In this document: positions 1 to 8,318 of the stretch, piece by piece
Layout of the letters: every line of letters starts with the position of its first letter
Numbering within the stretch: the stretch's first letter is position 1
Assembly (NCBI GenBank): GCA_949284175.1
Contig: CASDVE010000010.1
Span: forward strand, 1-64,000
Direction: 5' to 3'
DNA: 64,000 nt
DNA from: an uncultured Eubacteriales bacterium
GTDB lineage: Bacteria; Bacillota; Clostridia; Lachnospirales; Lachnospiraceae
Notes under the pieces: generated by a model
Told to the model about the DNA's origin: nothing
Databases searched by the model: none
What the model saw: the letters and a program-made list of their open reading frames with translations, nothing else
Translations under genes and position numbers: made by a program

Positions 1-5
1 AACAT
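1..5 (-). CDS. Start of a divergent gene cut by the left edge
   Basis: On the minus strand an ATG at 5-3 follows a strong Shine-Dalgarno sequence (AAAGGAGG, at about 14-21) with 7-8 bases of spacing. This is what a real start looks like, but only two codons lie in the window, so the product cannot be named. It would be transcribed away from the cdaA operon. Confidence 0.5.
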
Positions 6-107
6 AATGATGCCTCCTTTTGTTTTTGGTGTATATAATTAGGATAGCACATTTTTGTTAAAGTTTCTTTTTTTATTTCAATTAACTAGCACAACGCGTG
101 AAATATA

Positions 108-116
108 TGCTATACT
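108..116 (+). promoter_or_regulatory. Extended -10 promoter for the cdaA operon
   Basis: TGC-TATACT is an extended -10 element (TG at 108-109, hexamer 111-116). No good -35 hexamer lies 17 bases upstream, which is usual for extended -10 promoters. It would start transcription near 123, about 60 bases before the first gene. Confidence 0.45.
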
Positions 117-130
117 TATAGCTATATGAT

Positions 131-164
131 AAAAAAGGATAATGGATTTATTATCCTTATTTTA
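131..164 (+). promoter_or_regulatory. Leader stem-loop just after the promoter
   Basis: AAGGATAAT (135-143) pairs with ATTATCCTT (150-158) around a 6-base loop. The flanking A run and the following ATTTT extend the stem weakly. It lies about 10 bases after the predicted transcript start and just upstream of the first ribosome site. It could be a weak attenuator or a 5' stabilising hairpin; which is unknown. Confidence 0.4.
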
Positions 165-183
165 GAAAGGAAGTGACGAAACT

Positions 184-621
184 GTGGTAAATGAAAGGCG
201 AGTAAAGCAGATGAGCCGTTTGGCAGTGTATGAAAACCGAATGGGAAAAGAAAATTTGAAAGTCAGTGCTTATTATCGTTCGGATTATATAAGATTGCAG
301 GAACTAAAAACAATCGTTTCTGTGACAATTGCATATGGTATTTGCCTTTTAGGTTCCATTGGGCTTCGTTTAGAATATATTTTAGATCATCTAATGGAAA
401 TTGATTATAAAAAACTTGGGATTATGGTTGGACTAGGATATGTGATTGTTTTAGCCATCTTTTTCTTTGTATCAAGGATATTAGCTGTTCGCCGATATGA
501 AAAAGCGAAGTCGAGTTTTAACACGTATTATACCTTGTTAGAGGAACTAGAAGAGTGTTATGAAGAAGACGATGAACAGAGAGGAGAAACGAAGAACAAT
601 GACAATGTTACTGACGTTTAG
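184..621 (+). CDS. Small two-helix membrane protein of the cdaA operon
   Basis: I do not recognise this 145-residue protein. The GTG start at 184 sits 9 bases after GAAAGGAAG, which favours it over the ATG at 211. A basic N-terminal segment of about 40 residues is followed by two hydrophobic segments (about 42-62 and 77-98) and a long charged, Glu-rich, probably helical cytoplasmic tail that ends in Asp/Asn-rich sequence. The gene overlaps the next membrane-protein gene by 23 bases, so the two are translationally linked and probably co-transcribed with cdaA and cdaR. A role near c-di-AMP synthesis or the envelope is inference from position only. Confidence 0.75.
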   Translation: MVNERRVKQMSRLAVYENRMGKENLKVSAYYRSDYIRLQELKTIVSVTIAYGICLLGSIGLRLEYILDHLMEIDYKKLGIMVGLGYVIVLAIFFFVSRILAVRRYEKAKSSFNTYYTLLEELEECYEEDDEQRGETKNNDNVTDV

Positions 622-1570
622 AGAAAGTGTACGCAATTTTTATCAGCGATTTCAAAGAGGATTAAATCCTTTATTTCGGTTTCTTATAAGTTTTTTATTA
701 TTTTTGTCATTGAATGATATGTTCCATTATTCAGAGGAACTTTCTAGTATTTCTGTAATTGTGGGAATTGCATTCATTTGTATGTGGTTACCGCTAGGAG
801 CTGTTTTCTTTTTATCTGTGCTTTATACCTGTGCTCAGCTTTTTGCTTCGTTACCAGAAATAGCCATTGTCTATATGGTATTATTTTTGCTAGCATATTT
901 AATTTATATTCGGCTGGAAATACAGACGTGCTTACCGATTTTACTCATGCCAATTGGGATGTTATACCATATTCCGTATATTGTACCAATTTTAGTTGGA
1001 ATTTCCATCGGTCCAGCTGGTATTATTCCAGCAGGCTTTGGACTGTTTTTATATTTCTTTTCTCTTCATGTAAAAGATACTGTGGCACTGCTTGGAACAG
1101 CATCCGCCACCAATGGAGATATTCAAGCATATCGGTATCTATTAGAGCAGATCGCCTCAGATAAAGAACTATTGCTTATGATACTCGTTTTTTCCCTTGT
1201 TATTGGAATCGTATGGGTATGTTATCGCATGAGCCGTCCAGATGCTTGGAATCAGGCAATTATCATTGGTGGAATCAGTGGAATGCTATTATTTTTAGCT
1301 GGTGGTTATATTCTTGATGTGGAGATTGACATTTTAAATGTGGTGATTGGATTTATCATTGCCGTTATCATTGGAATTATCGTCCAATTTTTTAAATGTG
1401 TGGTGGATCATGCAAGAGTGGAGTATGTTCAGTTCGAAGATGATGAATACTATTATTATGTGAAAGCGGTTCCGAAAGTGACCGTAGCCCAAAAAGAAGT
1501 TAGTATTAAGAGAATCAATACAAGAAAACATGTAAAAAATAATGATGAATCAGTTGAGGAAGTGAAATAG
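599..1570 (+). CDS. Polytopic membrane protein upstream of cdaA
   Basis: The product is a 323-residue integral membrane protein with roughly eight hydrophobic segments filling residues 20-280, then a basic cytoplasmic tail with an EDDEYYYY acidic/aromatic stretch. An earlier in-frame ATG exists at 560, but GAGGAG at 581-586 precedes the ATG at 599, so I start there. The stop codon TAG overlaps the GTG of cdaA by one base, which is tight operon coupling. I cannot name the family. The placement directly before the diadenylate cyclase suggests a partner or regulator of CdaA at the membrane, which is inference. Confidence 0.75.
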   Translation: MTMLLTFRESVRNFYQRFQRGLNPLFRFLISFLLFLSLNDMFHYSEELSSISVIVGIAFICMWLPLGAVFFLSVLYTCAQLFASLPEIAIVYMVLFLLAYLIYIRLEIQTCLPILLMPIGMLYHIPYIVPILVGISIGPAGIIPAGFGLFLYFFSLHVKDTVALLGTASATNGDIQAYRYLLEQIASDKELLLMILVFSLVIGIVWVCYRMSRPDAWNQAIIIGGISGMLLFLAGGYILDVEIDILNVVIGFIIAVIIGIIVQFFKCVVDHARVEYVQFEDDEYYYYVKAVPKVTVAQKEVSIKRINTRKHVKNNDESVEEVK

Positions 1571-2427
1571 TGGAGACTATTCAAGCAACATTACAAGAAT
1601 ATTTATATTGGTTATCATTACCGAAATTGAGATGGACGGATATATTGGAGATCATTATTATTAGCTTTTTACTTTATCAGATTTTAGGATGGGTAAAGAG
1701 TACGAGAGCTTGGACACTATTTAAAGGGATCATAGTGATTTTTGTCTTTACAGTGTTTGCTATGATTTTCCAGTTAAATGCCATCTTATGGATTTTAAGT
1801 AAGACATTAAATGTAGGAATTATCGCAGTTATTATTGTATTTCAGCCAGAGCTTAGACGTGCATTGGAACAGCTTGGGCGAAAGAATTTAATTGGAACGA
1901 TTATTCCATTTGACGATCAAAAGGAAGACGAACGATTTTCTGATCGAACAATTTCTGAGATCATAAAAGCGACTTCTGAACTATCAAAGACAAAAACAGG
2001 AGCTTTGATTGTTATGGAAGAAGAAGTGGCACTTGGAGAGTATGAGCGTACAGGGATTCCCATTGATGCGATTGTGAGCAGTCAGCTTTTAGTCAATATA
2101 TTTGAACACAATACGCCCCTTCATGATGGTGCAATTATCATTCGTGGAGATCGGATTGTGTCCGCTACCTGTTATCTTCCATTGACGGATAGCTTAGAAG
2201 TGAATAAAGAACTTGGAACAAGACATCGTGCAGCAATCGGTATTAGTGAGGTATCCGACAGCATTACGATTGTGGTTTCAGAAGAAACCGGAAAAGTATC
2301 CATCACCCATGATGGAAAAATTATAAGAAATGTGGATGGAGATATGATCCGCAGTGTGTTAGGAAAGACGGAAGAACCACGAACGAAAAGAAAATGGCGT
2401 TTTTGGAAGGGCAGGGATCAGGTGTGA
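1570..2427 (+). CDS. cdaA: Diadenylate cyclase CdaA (c-di-AMP synthase)
   Basis: This membrane enzyme condenses two ATP into cyclic di-AMP, the messenger that controls potassium and osmolyte balance and cell-wall homeostasis. The 285-residue protein has three N-terminal transmembrane segments (about 24-40, 52-70, 78-92) and a cytoplasmic DAC (DisA_N) domain from about 100. The two signature motifs are present: DGA at 186-188 and RHR at 218-220. Length and architecture match CdaA/YbbP. The start is GTG at 1570, sharing a base with the upstream stop; the downstream cdaR start overlaps its TGA. The cdaA-cdaR pairing is the usual Firmicute order. The C-terminus is basic (KRKWRFWKGR). Confidence 0.96.
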   Translation: METIQATLQEYLYWLSLPKLRWTDILEIIIISFLLYQILGWVKSTRAWTLFKGIIVIFVFTVFAMIFQLNAILWILSKTLNVGIIAVIIVFQPELRRALEQLGRKNLIGTIIPFDDQKEDERFSDRTISEIIKATSELSKTKTGALIVMEEEVALGEYERTGIPIDAIVSSQLLVNIFEHNTPLHDGAIIIRGDRIVSATCYLPLTDSLEVNKELGTRHRAAIGISEVSDSITIVVSEETGKVSITHDGKIIRNVDGDMIRSVLGKTEEPRTKRKWRFWKGRDQV

Positions 2428-3647
2428 AAGATAAATTACTCAATAATTTTGGGATGAAAATTCTGTCCATTATTTTGGCAATTATTATATGGCTTCTTGT
2501 CACCAATGTTGATAATCCATACACAACAAAGACATTTACTGATATTCCTGTGTCCGTTATTAATGAAGATTCGTTGTTAAAGAAGAATAAAACATGGGAT
2601 ATTATAGAAGGGGATAAAGTGACCGTCACATTAAAGGCGAAAAGAAGTGTCATTGATAAGATTGGAAGATCGGACATACAAGCCACTGCCGATCTTTCCA
2701 AACTATCCATTACCAATGCGGTTCCAATCAATGTGAATGTTCTCTATTATAATGATGAGATCAAAGAAAAAAATCTGGGCAGTGTGGATACCATGAAAGT
2801 GAAGTTGGAAAACATTAAAACAGGACAATTTCCTGTAACTGTTGAAACGGTGGGAGAAGTGCAAAGTGGTTACGCCATCGGAACAAAAATACCAACACCA
2901 AATATTGTAGAAGTATCCGGCCCAGAAAGTCTTGTTAAGAGAATCAATCAAGTGAGGGTGACCGTCAATGTGCAAGGACTGGCATCTAGTCAGACATTTT
3001 CAGCCGAGCCAGCTTATTATAACTATGATGGAGATAAGTTGGATTCTTCAAGGCTTACTTGCAATGTGAAGAAAGTGGAAGTATCTGTGAATCTATTACA
3101 GACAAAGAAAGTAGAATTAAAAGTTAAGACGACAGGTGATGTGGCAAAAGGATACCAATTAGAGTCTGTATTATTAGAGCCAAAGACAATTACAGTGGCA
3201 GGAACGAAAGAACAACTTGCTGATCTATCAGAAATTCTAGTATCAAATCTTTCTGTGGAAGGATTAAAAGATGATACAGAGGAAAATATTGATATTACCA
3301 GCTATTTGCCAGAGGGAATCAAACTTGCTCAAGATAGCCCTGATGTGCGTGTTAAGATTCAAGTTGTTCCATTGGATGTGAATACGATTACAATCCCTAC
3401 AAATAAAATCACAGTGAAAAATCAGGATATGTCGTTAAATCTTTCCTTTGCAGAAGAAAGTATTTCGGTAACCATTCGTGGGGAACAAGAAGCAATTCAA
3501 GATTTAAAACTAGAGGATTTGAATCCTACCATTGATTTGACAGATTTAGGAGAAGGCGATCATCAGGTACAACTGGAAGTAAAAGATTTGAAAGATGCCT
3601 ATTATGAAAATATTCCGAAAATAAAAATTTCTTTAAAAGCAGAATAG
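2424..3647 (+). CDS. cdaR: CdaA regulatory protein CdaR (YbbR repeats)
   Basis: CdaR is the membrane-anchored extracytoplasmic partner that modulates CdaA activity. The GTG at 2424 overlaps the cdaA stop (GTGA) and follows a GGAAGGG purine stretch, so I prefer it to the in-frame ATG at 2394 inside cdaA; this gives 407 residues. One N-terminal transmembrane helix (about 14-31, Ile/Leu rich) is followed by about four YbbR domains of 75-85 residues, recognisable by repeated VTVETVGEV / VKVKTTGDV-like strands and GxxLxSVxLEPKTITVAG elements. The genes are translationally coupled, so the two proteins are probably made in fixed ratio. Confidence 0.93.
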   Translation: MKDKLLNNFGMKILSIILAIIIWLLVTNVDNPYTTKTFTDIPVSVINEDSLLKKNKTWDIIEGDKVTVTLKAKRSVIDKIGRSDIQATADLSKLSITNAVPINVNVLYYNDEIKEKNLGSVDTMKVKLENIKTGQFPVTVETVGEVQSGYAIGTKIPTPNIVEVSGPESLVKRINQVRVTVNVQGLASSQTFSAEPAYYNYDGDKLDSSRLTCNVKKVEVSVNLLQTKKVELKVKTTGDVAKGYQLESVLLEPKTITVAGTKEQLADLSEILVSNLSVEGLKDDTEENIDITSYLPEGIKLAQDSPDVRVKIQVVPLDVNTITIPTNKITVKNQDMSLNLSFAEESISVTIRGEQEAIQDLKLEDLNPTIDLTDLGEGDHQVQLEVKDLKDAYYENIPKIKISLKAE

Positions 3648-3659
3648 GAGTGTGGTAAT

Positions 3660-3920
3660 ATGGTACAAGAATGTGTGGTAGTAAAAACAAAGGCGGGATT
3701 GCATTTGCGTCCGGCAACAGAGCTTTGTAACAAAGCCTTACAGTATCCATGTAAGATAGAACTTATTAAAGGGGTGAAAACAGCCAACGCTAAGAGTCTT
3801 CTTAGCGTATTGGCTTGCCAGATAAAAGAAGAAGAGCAGATTACCATTGTCTGTGATGGAGAAGAGGAAGAAAAAGCACTAGAGGCAATGAAAGAGCTTT
3901 TAAGAGAGGGACTTGTATAA
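3660..3920 (+). CDS. HPr family phosphocarrier protein
   Basis: This 86-residue protein is full HPr length. The phosphoryl-accepting histidine is present (H15 in GLHLRPAT, with R17), as is the regulatory serine (S46 in NAKSLLSV), so it could be phosphorylated by enzyme I and by HPr kinase. It is therefore more like true HPr than Crh, which lacks H15. A TAGGAG ribosome site lies before the ATG. No ptsI follows; the gene stands 12 bases after cdaR and before the teichoic-acid promoter. Whether it is the main HPr of the cell or a second copy cannot be decided here. Confidence 0.9.
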   Translation: MVQECVVVKTKAGLHLRPATELCNKALQYPCKIELIKGVKTANAKSLLSVLACQIKEEEQITIVCDGEEEEKALEAMKELLREGLV

Positions 3921-3929
3921 TACTAATAG

Positions 3930-3958
3930 TTGACTTTTCTTTAAGAATAGTCTAATAT
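3930..3958 (+). promoter_or_regulatory. Sigma-A promoter of the teichoic-acid operon
   Basis: TTGACT (3930-3935), a 17-base spacer and TAATAT (3953-3958) form a near-consensus promoter 35 bases before the tagG-like start, which itself has a TAAGGAG ribosome site. It separates this operon from the cdaA operon. Confidence 0.7.
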
Positions 3959-3992
3959 TGGCCGAGAAAAGAAGAAAAATAAGGAGAACACT

Positions 3993-4772
3993 ATGAAACA
4001 GTATATAAACAATTTTCTAAAGTATCGGTTTCTTCTTTGGGAACTTGTCAAGAAAGATATTAAGCTAAAATATCGAAAATCCTATCTTGGAATTTTGTGG
4101 ACATTGATTGAGCCATTGCTGACGATGATTGTGCTTACCATTGTATTTGGAACGCTATTTGGCAATACAGATAAACAATTCCCTGTGTATGTATTGACAG
4201 GAAGACTCATGTATTCCTTTTTTAGTACATCTACAAAAGCAGCGATGAAATCCATTCGAAGCAATAGCAGTATGATTAAAAAAGTATATGTGCCAAAATA
4301 TATTTATCCTCTTTCAAGCACCTTATCAAGCTATGTGACATTTTTAATTTCGCTGATTGTGCTTGTTGGAGTATCCATTGTTTTAAGAGTAAAGCCAACT
4401 AAGTATACGTTGCTTGCTGTTGTGCCACTTTTGCTCGTTCTTATTATGAGTTATGGTGTTGGAATGCTACTTGCTACAATGGCGGTATTTTTTAGAGATC
4501 TTGAATATTTATGGAACGTAGCACTTATGATGATTATGTATACTTGTGCTATTTTCTATCCAACGGATCGTCTTGTGCATACAGGATTTAGTTGGATTTT
4601 AGAGATTAATCCTCTTTATTCGGTCATTGTTAATTTTAGAAACTGTGTCATATATGGAAGACCGTTGGATGAGAGAGCATTGTTGCTCTCTGCGGGATTT
4701 AGCTTTGCTATTTTAGCGATAGGTTTGATCGCTTTCTATAAGAAACAGGATAAATTCATTCTAAGTATTTAG
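3993..4772 (+). CDS. Polysaccharide/teichoic acid ABC exporter permease (TagG-like)
   Basis: The protein is an ABC-2 type permease of the TagG/Wzm/RfbA family that moves undecaprenyl-linked polymer across the membrane. It has 259 residues, the family's usual length. The N-terminus shows the cytoplasmic amphipathic lead-in (WELVKKDIKLKYRKSYLG) and the hallmark LGILWTLIEPLL, then about six transmembrane segments. The ATPase subunit follows 52 bases downstream. Nearby TagD and CDP-glycerol transferases indicate that the cargo is wall teichoic acid or a related glycerol-phosphate polymer. Confidence 0.9.
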   Translation: MKQYINNFLKYRFLLWELVKKDIKLKYRKSYLGILWTLIEPLLTMIVLTIVFGTLFGNTDKQFPVYVLTGRLMYSFFSTSTKAAMKSIRSNSSMIKKVYVPKYIYPLSSTLSSYVTFLISLIVLVGVSIVLRVKPTKYTLLAVVPLLLVLIMSYGVGMLLATMAVFFRDLEYLWNVALMMIMYTCAIFYPTDRLVHTGFSWILEINPLYSVIVNFRNCVIYGRPLDERALLLSAGFSFAILAIGLIAFYKKQDKFILSI

Positions 4773-4824
4773 TATAGCGAAACATCACAATAACTTGAGG
4801 AATCAAAGTTGATGGAGGTTTTTC

Positions 4825-5562
4825 ATGGGAAATGTTGCAGTTGATGTCCAAGATGTGAGCATGAAATTTAATATGAGCTCGCAAAAGGTGGACAACTTAA
4901 AAGAATATTTTATTAAATTTGTAAAGAAAGAAATCATGTACAATGAATTTCATGCTTTAAATCATGTTACCTTTCAGGTTAATAAAGGAGATCGGCTTGG
5001 AATTCTTGGATTAAACGGAGCTGGAAAGAGTACGCTACTAAAAGTGATAGCAGGTGTATTAAAACCATCGGAAGGCTCAGTACAGGTAAAAGGAAAGATT
5101 GTACCACTTCTTGAATTAGGAGCGGGATTTGCACGTGAGTATACAGGAGCTGAAAATATTTTTCTCTATGGAACAGTGCTTGGATATTCAAAAGAATTTT
5201 TGAAAGAAAAATATGATGAAATTGTAGAGTTTTCAGAACTCGGTAAGTTCATCAATGTGCCAGTGAAAAATTATTCTTCTGGTATGCGTTCAAGACTTGG
5301 ATTTGCCATCGCTACGGTTGTAGAACCAGATGTATTAATTCTGGATGAAGTGCTTGCGGTAGGAGATGCCAAGTTTAAGAAAAAGTGTGAGAAGAGAATT
5401 CAGAGCTTATTTGATAAAGGGGTCACTGTTCTATTTGTATCCCATTCACTTCCACAGGTAAAACGTATTTGTAATAAAGCGATTCTGCTTGAACATGGAA
5501 GAATTATCGCACAGGGCGATATTGATAAAGTAGCATCGATTTATGAACAAAAAATGGAATAA
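4825..5562 (+). CDS. Polysaccharide/teichoic acid ABC exporter ATPase (TagH-like)
   Basis: This 245-residue ATPase energises the TagG-like permease. Walker A is GLNGAGKST, the signature loop reads YSSGMRSRLG, and Walker B is VLILDEVLAVGD, a form typical of the TagH/Wzt/RfbB group. The switch His is in FVSHSL. The protein ends soon after the nucleotide-binding domain, so it lacks the long C-terminal extension of Bacillus TagH or the carbohydrate-binding domain of some Wzt proteins. A TGGAGG ribosome site precedes the ATG. Confidence 0.92.
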   Translation: MGNVAVDVQDVSMKFNMSSQKVDNLKEYFIKFVKKEIMYNEFHALNHVTFQVNKGDRLGILGLNGAGKSTLLKVIAGVLKPSEGSVQVKGKIVPLLELGAGFAREYTGAENIFLYGTVLGYSKEFLKEKYDEIVEFSELGKFINVPVKNYSSGMRSRLGFAIATVVEPDVLILDEVLAVGDAKFKKKCEKRIQSLFDKGVTVLFVSHSLPQVKRICNKAILLEHGRIIAQGDIDKVASIYEQKME

Positions 5563-5580
5563 GAGAAAGGGGAACAGAAG

Positions 5581-5982
5581 ATGAGAAAAGTGATCACATA
5601 TGGAACATATGATCTTCTTCATGTGGGACACATCAATTTATTAAAAAGAGCGAAGGAATTTGGTGATTATTTAATTGTTGTGGTTTCTTCTGATGAATTT
5701 AATGCGATCAAAGGAAAGAAGGCTTTTTATTCTTTTGAAGATAGAAAGACAATCTTAGAAGCGATCAAATATGTGGATGAAGTGTTACCAGAGTATAATT
5801 GGGAGCAAAAAATCGATGATGTTGTCAATAATCAAGTTGATGTCTTTGTCATGGGTGATGACTGGAAGGGAAAATTTGACTTCTTAAAGGACTATTGTGA
5901 AGTGGTGTATCTTCCACGCACTGAAGGGATTTCTACAACACAGATCAAAGCAGAGCTGGCTGAGAAAAAAGAACATAAGTAG
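5581..5982 (+). CDS. tagD: Glycerol-3-phosphate cytidylyltransferase TagD
   Basis: TagD makes CDP-glycerol from CTP and glycerol-3-phosphate, the activated unit for glycerol-phosphate teichoic acids. The 133-residue protein begins with the nucleotidyltransferase fold TYGTYDLLHVGH; the HxGH motif is H14-V-G-H17. The second signature, RTEGISTTQIK, lies near residues 113-123. Length matches the family (about 130). It follows the ABC ATPase by 18 bases, and the two downstream CDP-glycerol transferases would use its product. Confidence 0.95.
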   Translation: MRKVITYGTYDLLHVGHINLLKRAKEFGDYLIVVVSSDEFNAIKGKKAFYSFEDRKTILEAIKYVDEVLPEYNWEQKIDDVVNNQVDVFVMGDDWKGKFDFLKDYCEVVYLPRTEGISTTQIKAELAEKKEHK

Positions 5983-5994
5983 AAACGAAGAATG

Positions 5995-6022
5995 GGTCTG
6001 GTGTGGGAAACCACAGCAGACC
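5995..6022 (+). promoter_or_regulatory. GAAA-tetraloop stem-loop before galU
   Basis: GGTCT...TGTGG pairs with CCACA...AGACC around a GAAA tetraloop, with a small 2x2 internal loop, followed by TTTC. The T run is too short for a confident terminator. It may be a partial terminator or a processing/stabilising hairpin between tagD and galU. Confidence 0.4.
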
Positions 6023-6080
6023 TTTCAAGTATAATAACGAAAAGTTCTTCACGATAAGAACTGGAAAAGGAGAAGATAGT

Positions 6081-7013
6081 ATGATGATGAACAAACGTGT
6101 AAGAAAAGCAGTAATTCCAGCCGCTGGATTGGGAACTCGTTTCCTTCCAGCAACAAAGGCTCTTCCAAAAGAAATGTTACCAATTGTAGATATTCCAACG
6201 ATTCAATATATTATTGAAGAAGCAGTAAAAAGTGGAATTGAAGAAATTTTAGTTATTACCAACTCAAATAAACATTGCATGGAAAATCATTTCGATAAAT
6301 CTTATGAATTAGAAGAACGTCTGACTAGCTCTGGGAAAATGGCAGAGGTGAAGATGATCAATGAAATTGCCAATTTGGCAAATATTTATTATGTGCGTCA
6401 AAAAGAGCCAAAAGGACTTGGACATGCCATTCTTTGTGCAAAATCCTTTATTGGAAATGAGCCATTTGCCATTTTGCTTGGTGATGATGTGGTTGTGAAT
6501 AAAGACAGTAGACCAGCATTAAAACAGTTGATTGATGCCTATGAAGGGGTTGGAGCTTCTGTTGTTGGTGTGCAAACAGTGGCAAAAGAACAAGTTCATA
6601 AATATGGAATTGTAGAGCCGGATAAACGCCATAAAACAAAGAATGAGAGATTAGTTAAATTATCAGGAATGATAGAAAAACCAAAGGCAGAAGATGCACC
6701 AAGTAATTATGCAGTGTTAGGTCGTTACGTATTAACTCCTGAGATCTTCCCACTTCTTGAAACACAACAAACAGGAGCAGGTGGAGAGATTCAGCTTACC
6801 GATGCGATCTGTCGTCTTTTGGATACACAGGCTGTCTATGCCTATGATTTTGAAGGCGTTCGATATGATGTTGGTGATAAGTTTGGATTTATTAAGGCGA
6901 CCATTGACTTTGCCCTTGATCGAGATGATTTAAAAGATGAGGTTCGTTCCTATATTGAAGAGATCGCTGGTAAAGGTCATGAGAAAAAAGAAAAGAATGA
7001 AAAGAAGAAATAA
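6081..7013 (+). CDS. galU: UTP-glucose-1-phosphate uridylyltransferase GalU
   Basis: GalU makes UDP-glucose, the donor for glucosylation of teichoic acids and glycolipids. The reading frame is open from 6003, but AAAAGGAGAAG at 6065-6075 places the start at ATG 6081 (310 residues). The N-terminal nucleotide-binding motif AAGLGTRFLPATKALPKEM is complete, followed by VDIPTIQYIIEEA and LLGDD. C-terminal motifs include GAGGEIQLTDAI and YDVGDKFGF, as in GtaB/GalU. The Lys/Glu-rich tail is probably unstructured. The gene is in the teichoic-acid operon between tagD and the polymerases. Confidence 0.95.
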   Translation: MMMNKRVRKAVIPAAGLGTRFLPATKALPKEMLPIVDIPTIQYIIEEAVKSGIEEILVITNSNKHCMENHFDKSYELEERLTSSGKMAEVKMINEIANLANIYYVRQKEPKGLGHAILCAKSFIGNEPFAILLGDDVVVNKDSRPALKQLIDAYEGVGASVVGVQTVAKEQVHKYGIVEPDKRHKTKNERLVKLSGMIEKPKAEDAPSNYAVLGRYVLTPEIFPLLETQQTGAGGEIQLTDAICRLLDTQAVYAYDFEGVRYDVGDKFGFIKATIDFALDRDDLKDEVRSYIEEIAGKGHEKKEKNEKKK

Positions 7014-7039
7014 GCAAAAGAAGTGAGGCAATCGGTACA

Positions 7040-8239
7040 TTGAAGACAAAATTAAAAAAATTTATAAAAAAATGTCTAAAGAAAATTTTGGTATCTATTT
7101 ATCGTGGAATGGTAAAGGTATTGCCGGTTTCCAAAGATGTTATTTTATTTGAAAGCAACTTAGGCAGAAATTATACAGGGAATCCAAAGGCAATTTATGA
7201 GAGAATGGTAGAGCTTGGCTTGGATAAAAAATATCGAATTGTTTGGATTTTTTCCCATCCAGGAGAGAAAATTCCAGGGAATGCAAAACAAATAAAACGT
7301 GTTCGATTCCGTTATTTTTATTATTGTGCCATCGCAAAAGTTTGGATTTTAGACTGCCGGCATCCTCGCTTTTTGATCAAACGTCCTGAAAATCTGTACA
7401 TCCAAACATGGCATGGAACTCCACTAAAAAAATTGGCACTTGATATGGAAGTCATTGATATGGGTGGTGTGAAGGATATTGAACATTATCGAAACGAATT
7501 TAGAAAAAATTCTTCTGTATGGGATTGTTTGATTTCTCAAAATCATTTTTCAAGTGAAACATTTCGTCGGTGTTTCGATTTTAAAAAGAAAATGCTTGAA
7601 ATTGGTTATCCAAGAAATGATATTCTAATCAATGGAAATAAAAAAGAGTTTATTGATCAGTTAAAGAGAAAATATAACATTCCAATGGATAAAAAAGTCA
7701 TTTTATACGCACCAACTTGGAGAGATAATGAGTATTATGATGATAAGAGATATAAGTTTGCCACAGCTCTTGATTTTAAGCAGGCAAAAGAAGCACTATC
7801 AGATGAGTATATTATGATTGTGAAATACCATTATTTAATTGCGGATCGGGTGGATTGGACAGGAATGGAAGGATTTGTGTATTCTTTCCCCGCAGAACAA
7901 GAGATCAGTGAGTTATATTTGATTTCCGATATGCTTATCACCGATTATTCTTCTGTTATGTTTGATTATAGTTTGTTAAAAAGACCAATGTTTTTCTTTG
8001 CCTATGATTTGGAAAACTATCGTGAGAACCTAAGAGGTTTTTATTTTGATATGTTAGAAGAAGTCCCAGGTCCAATCTCTATGACAACAAAACAGCTCAT
8101 ACAGGATATAAAACAGTATGATGCTACAAAGTGGGAAGAAAAATACAAAGCCTATTCCAATAAATTCAATCATGTGGATGATGGAAAAGCATCTCTTCAT
8201 GTGATAGAGTTAATTGAAAACCATATTAAAAATGGATAA
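7040..8239 (+). CDS. CDP-glycerol glycerophosphotransferase (TagF/TagB-like)
   Basis: This enzyme transfers glycerol-phosphate from CDP-glycerol to a growing lipid-linked polymer at the inner membrane face. The start is TTG at 7040 after GTGAGG. A basic amphipathic N-terminus (KLKKFIKKCLKKILVSIYRG) suggests membrane association. Family motifs are seen: QTWHGTPLKK, ILYAPTWRDN, and ITDYSSVMFDY, which includes residues of the donor site. Its 399 residues correspond to the catalytic domain alone; the large N-terminal region of Bacillus TagF is missing. Primase (TagB) and polymerase (TagF) roles cannot be told apart from sequence alone. Confidence 0.9.
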   Translation: MKTKLKKFIKKCLKKILVSIYRGMVKVLPVSKDVILFESNLGRNYTGNPKAIYERMVELGLDKKYRIVWIFSHPGEKIPGNAKQIKRVRFRYFYYCAIAKVWILDCRHPRFLIKRPENLYIQTWHGTPLKKLALDMEVIDMGGVKDIEHYRNEFRKNSSVWDCLISQNHFSSETFRRCFDFKKKMLEIGYPRNDILINGNKKEFIDQLKRKYNIPMDKKVILYAPTWRDNEYYDDKRYKFATALDFKQAKEALSDEYIMIVKYHYLIADRVDWTGMEGFVYSFPAEQEISELYLISDMLITDYSSVMFDYSLLKRPMFFFAYDLENYRENLRGFYFDMLEEVPGPISMTTKQLIQDIKQYDATKWEEKYKAYSNKFNHVDDGKASLHVIELIENHIKNG

Positions 8240-8259
8240 AAAAAGAAAGAAAAGGGGGG

Positions 8260-8295
8260 AACTGGAGTTTTAATGCTTGAATTAAAATTCCAGTT
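8260..8295 (+). promoter_or_regulatory. Long intergenic stem-loop between two transferase genes
   Basis: AACTGGAGTTTTAAT (8260-8274) pairs with ATTAAAATTCCAGTT (8281-8295) around a 6-base loop, with one G-T mismatch/wobble. There is no T tract after it, so it is unlikely to be a simple terminator. It may protect or set the ratio of transcript for the flanking genes. Confidence 0.5.
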
Positions 8296-8318
8296 ACTTT
8301 CCTTTATGGGGAAACATT

